From JASGCP01 sp965263285 (lineage in GTDB: Bacteria; Bacteroidota; Bacteroidia; Chitinophagales; Chitinophagaceae): DNA of 64,000 bases. The notes below the pieces were generated by a model. That model ran no database searches and had not been told where the DNA came from. It was given only the letters and a program-made list of their open reading frames with translations. How positions within the stretch are numbered: position 1 is the first letter of the stretch; the number at the start of each line of letters is the position of its first letter. The DNA lies in contig CBDHHD010000016.1 of assembly GCA_965263285.1 (NCBI GenBank), positions 62,001-126,000 of the forward strand, written 5' to 3'. The position numbers and the translations under genes were made by a program. Shown here in pieces: positions 57,526-64,000 of this stretch.

Positions 57526-57768
57526 TTATTTTTGATTATCTCGCCATTCATACACCCATGCACTTTGAATCATTTCCAAATGCCCTTCATTACTTTCACT
57601 CTTTGTGCCTTTAAAATTAGGAATAGATAACACCCACTCTAATAAATCAGAAAAACGAATACGATAGATTTTACTTTCATCAAACTTATCTCCAAATCTT
57701 TCATATAATTTCATGGCAATATCTTCATAATCATTCCAATGAATAGGGGGCTCATATATTTGTGTCAT
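57526..57768 (-). CDS. iscX: Fe-S cluster assembly protein IscX
   Basis: Small acidic helper of the ISC pathway that binds iron and the cysteine desulfurase. About 80 residues: EPPIHWNDYEDIAMKLYERF, then FSDLLEWVLSIPNF and a terminal IQSAWVYEWRDNQ, all typical of IscX. The start is ATG 57768 (MTQIYEPP) because the upstream codon is TTG. It sits 11 bases below the ferredoxin gene, as in classical isc operons, but iscS, iscU, hscA and hscB are not in the window. Confidence 0.93.
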   Translation of the reverse strand: MTQIYEPPIHWNDYEDIAMKLYERFGDKFDESKIYRIRFSDLLEWVLSIPNFKGTKSESNEGHLEMIQSAWVYEWRDNQK

Positions 57769-57779
57769 AATCAATATTT

Positions 57780-58118
57780 TTATTCACCCAAAAATTGTGT
57801 TTGATCTGGAAGTAGAATATGAATCTTTCCACTCATCCCTTTACGTAAAACACATTGACAACCTAAACGAGAGTTAATGCGAGGATTCACAGCTCGATCA
57901 ATAAAATCTTCTTCTTTATCAGTTAATTCGGCTACACATTCCTCTCCTTTATTTATATATAAATGACAAGTACTACAAGCACAAACAGCCCCACAATTAT
58001 GATGCAACTCTATTTGATTATCTAACAACACTTCTAAAAGACTATCCCCCGGCTGAATATTATCTAAAGTAATACTCTTAAGATCTTTCTGCTCAAAATC
58101 TACTTGAACTTGATACAT
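57780..58118 (-). CDS. fdx: ISC-type [2Fe-2S] ferredoxin
   Basis: Adrenodoxin-like ferredoxin that supplies electrons for Fe-S assembly. About 112 residues, with cluster ligands C-x5-C-x2-C in NCGAVCACSTCHLY and a fourth Cys in SRLGCQCVL. The C-terminal MSGKIHILLPDQ is a usual ending. I chose ATG 58118 (MYQVQVDFEQ); in-frame ATGs at 58127 and 58130 are possible. Together with iscX it shows that an ISC-type pathway operates here, whereas many Bacteroidota rely on SUF. Confidence 0.92.
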   Translation of the reverse strand: MYQVQVDFEQKDLKSITLDNIQPGDSLLEVLLDNQIELHHNCGAVCACSTCHLYINKGEECVAELTDKEEDFIDRAVNPRINSRLGCQCVLRKGMSGKIHILLPDQTQFLGE

Positions 58119-58174
58119 AACTATCATCATTTTTATTAAATACAAAGATAATCTGATTTTACAAAAGACACTTG

Positions 58175-58564
58175 CTAATTATGGAAATTATGTAAAAGTA
58201 ACATACAAACTAAAGTAATCATAGCAGGTAATGCTTGCGTAAAAAATATTTTTTTCATTGTAGTTACAGCACCATAAATACCTGCAACCATAACACAAAT
58301 TAAAAAAAATACAGCCACATTTGTCTTCCAACTATCATTAGATATAAAAAAAGTCCATATCAAACCCGCAGCCAAAAAGCCATTATATAAACCTTGATTA
58401 CCTGCAAGCAACTTGGTATGTGTAAAAAAATTATCCAACGATGCAGGCATCGCTTCTTTAAATGTCTTTTTTCCTAGCGTTTCCCAAGCAAACATTTCTA
58501 TATAAAGTATATATATATGCTCTAAAGCTATACATCCTATTAAGATGTTAATTAAAATAGTCAT
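58175..58564 (-). CDS. DUF1304 family membrane protein
   Basis: A 129-residue protein with four hydrophobic segments (about 1-22, 55-75, 82-103 and 108-127). The opening ILIGCIALEHIYILYIEMFAW and LLAGNQGLYNGFLAAGLIWT are the signature stretches of DUF1304. It is an inner-membrane protein of unknown function. The gene lies divergently from the glucanotransferase gene and upstream of the ferredoxin gene in the same direction. Confidence 0.85.
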   Translation of the reverse strand: MTILINILIGCIALEHIYILYIEMFAWETLGKKTFKEAMPASLDNFFTHTKLLAGNQGLYNGFLAAGLIWTFFISNDSWKTNVAVFFLICVMVAGIYGAVTTMKKIFFTQALPAMITLVCMLLLHNFHN

Positions 58565-58611
58565 AATTATTGATTGATTAAAATCACGAAATAAACAAAA
58601 AAAACATGAAT

Positions 58612-58645
58612 TTTGACAAAGCTTTTTTAAGATTGCTTATTTTTG
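58612..58645 (+). promoter_or_regulatory. Putative promoter of the glucanotransferase gene
   Basis: TTTG (58612-58615, within TTTTGACAAA) is followed after 22 bases by TATTTTTG (58638-58645), matching the Bacteroidota -33/-7 pattern though with a slightly long spacer. The ATG is at 58665. Confidence 0.5.
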
Positions 58646-58664
58646 CGCTTTAAATAGTATTTCC

Positions 58665-61427
58665 ATGAACATTACTTCTCAAAGAAAAACAAAAAGATCT
58701 AACACAAATAACCTTAAAGAAACATCTATACAACTTACTTTCTATATTAGATATAGTACGATACATGGACAGAATATCTTTCTTGTAGGAGACCATCCGC
58801 TACTAGGTAACGACAATGAAGATAACTCCATCCCTCTTACTTATGTAGATACCAATACTTGGAAAGTAGATATAGAATTTCCAAATATCTCCTTATCATT
58901 TTATTATTATTATATTGTAAAAAATATAGACGGCAGTGTGGTAAAAGATCTAAAGAGATTCCATATATTTGACAGCACCATACTATCTACTGCTACACAT
59001 TACAATCTTATTGATACTTGGCAAGCAACATCATTTATAGAAAACACATTCTATACACTCCCCTTTACAAGAGTATTTACACCCATTCATAATAACAAAA
59101 AAAGAAAAAAAAACTCCTACACACATCTATTTCGCATACACGCTCCCTTATTACCTACCCACTATACTGTTTGTTTATTGGGCAACCATGCTACCCTTAA
59201 TCAATGGGGTACCACTACCCCTATTCTATTAGAAAAATACCAAGAACAATATTTCGAAATAGGCATATCCCTTCCTGAGCATAGTTTAATAGAATATAAA
59301 TACGGATTATATGATAAAAAAACAAAAACATTTATTGAATTTGAAAAAGGCGATAACCGCACCATACAAACCACCAAACATATAAAAGAAGAAACCATCA
59401 CCATCCTATCCGATGCATTCATTCGTCTTCCTTATATACAATGGAAAAATTCAGGATTGCTGATTCCTGTTTTTAGTATACGAACAAAAGAAAGCTTTGG
59501 AGTAGGTGAGTTTTCAGACATTCCTTTCATAGCTAATTTTTGCAAAGCAATAGGATTATCTGTTATTCAAATTCTTCCTATCCACGATACCATAGCAAAT
59601 TTTACTCCATCTGACTCGTATCCATACGCAAGCATATCAGCTTTTGCATTTCATCCTATGTATCTACGATTAGAAGAGATGCTCTCAACCATATCAACTG
59701 CAAAAGAAAAATCTATACTAAAGCATATCAAAATAAAACAAAAAGAAATCAACGATCTACCTACAATAGACTATCCTACCATGATAAAAGAAAAAATCAT
59801 GATAGCAAAAAATATCTATGAACTTGAATATGCACGGCTCTCTAAAAACGAAATCTATACAGAATTTATAACAACACAAGCTCATTGGTTAAAACCATAC
59901 GCTGCTTTCTGCGTTCTAAGAGACCTTTACAAAACCCCTCAATTTACTACTTGGGAAATGCATAAGACTTATGAAGCAAATGCTATTGACGCATTCATAG
60001 AAAAAAATAAAATAGAAGTGTCTTTTTACTATTTTTTACAATACCACTTACACCGTCAACTAAAAAATGCTATAACCTATTTACATAAACAAGGCATTAT
60101 ATTAAAAGGCGATTTACCCATTGGCTTAAACAGATATAGTGTGGATGTATGGCAATATCCTAACTATTTTAAAATTAATTGCCAAGCAGGTGCCCCTCCC
60201 GATTATTTCTCCGCCAAAGGACAAAATTGGGAATTCCCCACCTATCACTGGGAAGAATTAAAAAAAGACCATTATCAATGGTGGGAAAAGCGACTTACTC
60301 ATACAGCACAATATTTTGATGCCTTACGTATAGATCATATATTGGGTTTTTTTAGAATTTGGAGCATCCCTCTCGCTGAAGGAGACGGCCGTTTAGGCTA
60401 TTTTGATCCTATAGAACCCATTACACTACAAGAACTACAACAAATAAACATAACCCCCTCAGGAAGATTCATACTTCCTTATATAACAGAAGATATATTA
60501 ACCGAGTTGTTTCAAGAAAGAAAAGATAGTGTTATCAACACATTTCTAATAAAAAATACTGATGCAACTTATTCTTTTAAAAATAGCTTTCCTCATGCCA
60601 AATCTATTCAACGATATTTTAAAGATCATATAAAACATAGCTTCCTTACTACCGACCGCGATGCATTGCTTTATTTATTTACTAATCGCATTCTCCTTCC
60701 TCTACCTCATCAAAAAGATCAATATGCATTGTCCTATCATCTTACTAGTACTTCATCGTTTCAAGCATTAGATGTAAACACACAACATGTATTAAGGCAA
60801 TTGTATAACGACTTCTTCTATCATCGACAACAGCACCTTTGGTATCAAAGAGCCCACGACATTCTTTCTTTTTTCCTTAATCATAGCAGCTTATTGCTCT
60901 GTGGAGAAGATTTAGGGTTTGTAACAGAGTCTATTACCAAACTCATGGGTGTACTATCTATTCTACATAACGAAGTAGAAAGAATGCCTAAAAACAGTCA
61001 TAACACTTTTGCTCCTATTCAACACCTTCCCTATCTATCTGTACTCTATTCATCCACCCATGACACAAGCACAATGGCAGGATGGTGGTTAGAACCTCAT
61101 ACCCCTAAAGACACTTACTACCATCATCAGCTGCATCAAAAAGGAGATGTGCCTTCCACTATTACACCACAATTAGGCATGAATATACTCTCTCATTTCC
61201 TATCTTCTTCAGCTATGCTCTGCATTTTCTCTATACAAGATATTCTTATGACCAACAGCAAATGGCAAAGCAAAGATCCTGCAAAAGATCAAATCAATAA
61301 CCCCAGCAACCCTCAACAATATTGGAATTGGCGCATGGAGCCACCTATAGAGGATTGTATAAAAGACACCTCATGGATAAAAGCCATACGAGCAGTTATT
61401 TCTCAATCTAATCATACCCCTCTATAA
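58665..61427 (+). CDS. malQ: 4-alpha-glucanotransferase with two N-terminal starch-binding domains
   Basis: Amylomaltase (GH77) that moves glucan segments between maltodextrins; cytosolic, for glycogen or maltose use. The 920 residues carry two CBM20-type domains (about 22-125 and 145-250; the first has IFLVGDHPLLGN, the second VCLLGNHATLNQWG). The GH77 barrel runs from about 265. Catalytic residues are visible: nucleophile Asp in DALRIDHILGFFRIW, acid/base Glu in LLCGEDLGFV, and Asp in YSSTHDTSTMAGWW. The DPE2-like architecture, with duplicated CBM20, is typical of Bacteroidota and plants. The stop overlaps the start of the epimerase gene (TAATG), so both are translated from one message. Confidence 0.95.
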   Translation: MNITSQRKTKRSNTNNLKETSIQLTFYIRYSTIHGQNIFLVGDHPLLGNDNEDNSIPLTYVDTNTWKVDIEFPNISLSFYYYYIVKNIDGSVVKDLKRFHIFDSTILSTATHYNLIDTWQATSFIENTFYTLPFTRVFTPIHNNKKRKKNSYTHLFRIHAPLLPTHYTVCLLGNHATLNQWGTTTPILLEKYQEQYFEIGISLPEHSLIEYKYGLYDKKTKTFIEFEKGDNRTIQTTKHIKEETITILSDAFIRLPYIQWKNSGLLIPVFSIRTKESFGVGEFSDIPFIANFCKAIGLSVIQILPIHDTIANFTPSDSYPYASISAFAFHPMYLRLEEMLSTISTAKEKSILKHIKIKQKEINDLPTIDYPTMIKEKIMIAKNIYELEYARLSKNEIYTEFITTQAHWLKPYAAFCVLRDLYKTPQFTTWEMHKTYEANAIDAFIEKNKIEVSFYYFLQYHLHRQLKNAITYLHKQGIILKGDLPIGLNRYSVDVWQYPNYFKINCQAGAPPDYFSAKGQNWEFPTYHWEELKKDHYQWWEKRLTHTAQYFDALRIDHILGFFRIWSIPLAEGDGRLGYFDPIEPITLQELQQINITPSGRFILPYITEDILTELFQERKDSVINTFLIKNTDATYSFKNSFPHAKSIQRYFKDHIKHSFLTTDRDALLYLFTNRILLPLPHQKDQYALSYHLTSTSSFQALDVNTQHVLRQLYNDFFYHRQQHLWYQRAHDILSFFLNHSSLLLCGEDLGFVTESITKLMGVLSILHNEVERMPKNSHNTFAPIQHLPYLSVLYSSTHDTSTMAGWWLEPHTPKDTYYHHQLHQKGDVPSTITPQLGMNILSHFLSSSAMLCIFSIQDILMTNSKWQSKDPAKDQINNPSNPQQYWNWRMEPPIEDCIKDTSWIKAIRAVISQSNHTPL

Positions 61428-62443
61428 TGGCTATAAGACTATCTTATCAAACACAAGAATTGCCCTTCCAACATCCTTTTGTCATATCTGGAGGAAGACA
61501 AAAAACACATCAACCTGCGTTAATTATATGCTTACAAATAGGGTCATTAAAAGGATGGGGTGAAGCGCCTGCTATTTCTTATTATCATATAACGATAGAA
61601 CAAATGATAAAAGATTTAGAAAAGTATACACCATCAATTGAAAAATTTAGCCTTACAGACCCAGAGCGATTTTGGCATTTCTTACATCATCTTATTCCTC
61701 ATAATCCTTTTCTTGTATGTGCATTAGATATAGCAGCTTGGGATATCTTTGGCAAAATGCATCAAAAACCACTCTATGAATTATGGAATACCTCCTGGAA
61801 CAGTGCTATACAAACCGACTATACCATTGGCATTGACACCCCCGAAAAGATGATAGAAAAAATAAAACAAAAACCATGGCCTATCTATAAGATTAAAGTA
61901 GGTACTCACCAAGATATTGAAACAATTACCCTATTACGAAAACACACAAATGCCCCCTTTAGGTTGGATGCCAATGGTGGATGGACATTAGAAGAAGTAC
62001 TTAGAAAAATACCTATCTTACAAGACTTGCAAATAGAAATGATAGAGCAACCGCTCCCCAAAGAGCAATGGGAAGAAATGAGTATATTATTCAACCAATC
62101 TCCCATCCCCCTATTTGCTGATGAGAGTTGCGTATTTGAACAAGATGTGATTAAATGTAAGAACCATTTCCATGGCATTAATATAAAACTTACTAAATGT
62201 GGTGGATTAACCCCTGCCCTTAGAATGATTAAAAAAGCCAGAGAAAACAATCTCCATATAATGGTAGGCACCATGAACGAATCTACCATTGGCTCATTAG
62301 CCATTGCGCATCTCATCCCTCAAATAGATTTTGTTGATATGGATGGTCCGCTTTTACTTTGCAATGATCCTATAAAAAGCATTCATTATGAAAATGGACA
62401 TATATCTATTCCACATACTCCAGGCCTAGGCATTACACTATAA
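61427..62443 (+). CDS. Dipeptide epimerase (L-Ala-D/L-Glu epimerase type), enolase superfamily
   Basis: Member of the muconate lactonizing subgroup, 338 residues. Catalytic features in order: the Lys pair in YKIKVGT, metal ligands Asp in RLDANGGW, Glu in MIEQPLP and Asp in ADESCVF, and the second general base Lys in NIKLTKCGG. The segment MVGTMNESTIG helps define specificity in this family. Such enzymes epimerise L-Ala-D-Glu from murein so the dipeptide can be used; other dipeptides are possible. Translation is coupled to malQ by a one-base overlap. The nearby GH3 hexosaminidase fits the same pathway, though it is not in the same operon. Confidence 0.88.
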   Translation: MAIRLSYQTQELPFQHPFVISGGRQKTHQPALIICLQIGSLKGWGEAPAISYYHITIEQMIKDLEKYTPSIEKFSLTDPERFWHFLHHLIPHNPFLVCALDIAAWDIFGKMHQKPLYELWNTSWNSAIQTDYTIGIDTPEKMIEKIKQKPWPIYKIKVGTHQDIETITLLRKHTNAPFRLDANGGWTLEEVLRKIPILQDLQIEMIEQPLPKEQWEEMSILFNQSPIPLFADESCVFEQDVIKCKNHFHGINIKLTKCGGLTPALRMIKKARENNLHIMVGTMNESTIGSLAIAHLIPQIDFVDMDGPLLLCNDPIKSIHYENGHISIPHTPGLGITL

Positions 62444-62469
62444 AAATAGTATTGCTCACCTCCATAGCA

Positions 62470-62907
62470 GGCTACGCCTTTTTTTGAGGGGCTGGAAGCA
62501 TGACACATATAAACATGGAAATAATAGGAAATATTTGATGAGGACTGCCCTCAGATAAAGAGCGTTACCAAACGAGGTGAGCGAAGCGACCAGCGAGAAT
62601 GTGGAGGTAGACATTTTTTTATATATGAATCGTTATGATGAGCATAAAGTATGTACATAAAAGATACCTATGTATAAGCTCATCATAACGATTCATACCT
62701 AACCGTCTCCCATTCAATCTCGCTAGCGTAGCAAGACGTAGTTTTGTAGCTCTTTATCTGCAGGCTTTATTTTTTCTTTGTTTCTTTCTTTTGTATCAAG
62801 ACAAAAGAAAGAAAAGGATATAAAAAATAAATGATGAACCTATACCTGAGTAATTACAAAAAACACAAATACCCCCCCCCCACAGCACCTCAAAAAAAGA
62901 TGTAGCC
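62470..62907. mobile_element. MITE-like element, copy 4 (438 bp), with perfect 8-bp target duplication
   Basis: Both ends are family B inverted repeats (GGCTACGCCTTTTTTTGAGG at the left, its near complement at the right). CCATAGCA stands directly outside both ends (62462-62469 and 62908-62915). Family A ends are absent, so this copy shows the B element alone. It holds the long palindrome (arms on ATGAATCGTTATGATGAGC), the TTCTTTCTTTTGT hairpin and a run of ten C residues before the right end. No protein is encoded. Confidence 0.9.
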
Positions 62908-62942
62908 CCATAGCACGAAAAAAACTTATCCGCTAAGGTTTA

Positions 62943-64000
62943 TTATACTTTTGTTACTTTCAATAAGTTAGTAGGAAGTTGCTGTGCGACAGGAGTGCTA
63001 CCCGTATTTACTACAATATTACCTGTTACAAGAAATCCCTTTTCTTTAAGAACAGCAATTTGAGAACTAATTATTTGATCAATATTATCAGGCTCGGAAA
63101 GATAAAATGCTCTAATACCCCAACTCAAACTTAATTGATTCACTAATGTTTTTTCTTTTGTAAAGATGAAAATAGGGGACTTAGGACGATATGCACTAAG
63201 GGTAAATGCAGCATATCCTGATTGAGTTATACCAATGATAGCATCGGCACTTAAATCACTGGCCAATTTACATGCGTTATAACATATAGCATCACTCAAA
63301 AAAGAAGGAGAATGAGAGATAGGCTTTAACTCTTCTCTATTATAGTTATATTCTGTTTTCTCTACCATTTCAATAATCTTTCTCATGGTTTCTACTACTA
63401 ACACAGGATGATTACCCATGGCGGTTTCAGCGCTCAGCATCACCGCATCTGTTCCTTCTAATACGGCATTTGCCACATCGGTAATTTCACTTCTATTAGG
63501 CTTTACTCTATCAATCATACTTTCCATCATTTGAGTAGCAACAATAACGGGTTTTCCCCTATGAATACATTTTCTAATAATATCTCTTTGAATAAGAGGT
63601 ACTTGCTCAACAGGGAGCTCTACTCCTAAATCCCCTCTTGCTATCATAATACCATCACTCTCTAAAATAATTTCTCTGATATTGGCAATAGCTTCTGGCT
63701 TTTCTATCTTTGCCATTACCTTTGTTTTGCTTTTTCTTTCTTGTAACTTATTTTTTAATATCACTAAGTCTTTTACACTTCTTACAAAACTCAAAGCAAG
63801 CCAATCGCATTCTTGTTCTATAATAAAATCTAAATCAGCTAAGTCTTTTTCTGTTAAGGCAGGAAGCGATATCTTTGTATTAGGTAGGTTAACACCCTTA
63901 TTAGAAGAAATAACACCTCCTATCTTTACCTGTACCTTTACCTCTTTTTGCATCGTAATATCAATTACTTCTACTTCTATTTTACCATCATCAATAAGAA
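62943..64000 (-). CDS. pyk: Pyruvate kinase (C-terminal three quarters, runs off the right edge)
   Basis: Last enzyme of glycolysis, making ATP and pyruvate from phosphoenolpyruvate. The window holds about 350 codons, from LIDDGKIEVEV to the natural stop; the first 115 or so residues are outside. Motifs: NLPNTKISLPALTEKD, FVRSVKD, the catalytic lysine region VMAKIEKPEAIANI, metal ligands in IARGDLGVELP, VIVATQMMESMI, and LSAETAMGNHPV. The C-terminal regulatory domain runs to about 20 residues from the end (GNIVVNTGSTPV). Open reading continues to the window edge, so the ATG-like codon at 63953 is internal. Confidence 0.96.
   Translation of the reverse strand, partial: LIDDGKIEVEVIDITMQKEVKVQVKIGGVISSNKGVNLPNTKISLPALTEKDLADLDFIIEQECDWLALSFVRSVKDLVILKNKLQERKSKTKVMAKIEKPEAIANIREIILESDGIMIARGDLGVELPVEQVPLIQRDIIRKCIHRGKPVIVATQMMESMIDRVKPNRSEITDVANAVLEGTDAVMLSAETAMGNHPVLVVETMRKIIEMVEKTEYNYNREELKPISHSPSFLSDAICYNACKLASDLSADAIIGITQSGYAAFTLSAYRPKSPIFIFTKEKTLVNQLSLSWGIRAFYLSEPDNIDQIISSQIAVLKEKGFLVTGNIVVNTGSTPVAQQLPTNLLKVTKV

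Overview
The window is AT-rich bacterial DNA, most likely from a member of the Bacteroidota. The support is a PorP/SprF-type type IX secretion protein, a long YidC, a DUF5606 protein, and promoters of the TTTG / TAnnTTTG type (best seen before rpsA). The order cannot be fixed from the sequence; a Chitinophagales/Sphingobacteriales-like lineage is a guess. Several broken genes and many small mobile elements point to a genome that is decaying or rearranging.

Region 1 (1-38.6 kb, all minus strand) is a nonribosomal peptide synthetase (NRPS) locus. NRPS-B (38632 to 13334) has six modules and ends in a thioesterase. Its reading frame is interrupted at 31.57 kb, at 28.26 kb and in a cluster of small indels at 27.1-27.46 kb, all of which sum to a multiple of three. 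A third synthetase survives only as a truncated N-terminal condensation domain (13258 to about 11.8 kb), split by a 508-bp MITE-like element. NRPS-A (11526 to beyond position 1) has three modules plus the start of a fourth. From the binding-pocket residues I read Thr - D-Asn - X1 - ... for NRPS-A and (Tyr/Phe) - D-Val - D-X1 - D-X2 - D-X1 - X1 for NRPS-B, where X1 and X2 are codes I do not recognise. The X1/X2 modules are nearly identical 4.54-kb tandem repeats, so the assembly line seems to have grown by module duplication.

Region 2 (38.9-46.8 kb) starts with a small eight-cysteine peptide with a bacteriocin-like leader. It is followed by a Fur-family regulator coupled to yidC, a PorP/SprF protein, a Nudix hydrolase, an NRAMP transporter fused to a universal stress domain, and serC.

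Region 3 (46.8-50.1 kb) is an accessory scar. It holds MITE-like elements, a small ORF with a HEPN-type RNxxxH motif, and an IS256-family element with a perfect 8-bp target duplication that splits a small gene already carrying an in-frame stop.

Region 4 (50.1-64 kb) is mostly housekeeping: rpsA, two LysE-type exporters separated by a 663-bp MITE-like element with a perfect 8-bp target duplication, a GH3 hexosaminidase, DUF5606, maf, a KdsC-like phosphatase, iscX, an ISC-type ferredoxin, DUF1304, a CBM20-GH77 4-alpha-glucanotransferase overlapping a dipeptide epimerase, another MITE-like element with a perfect 8-bp duplication, and the C-terminal part of pyruvate kinase. The hexosaminidase and the epimerase both fit murein recycling. 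No rRNA, tRNA or CRISPR array was seen.
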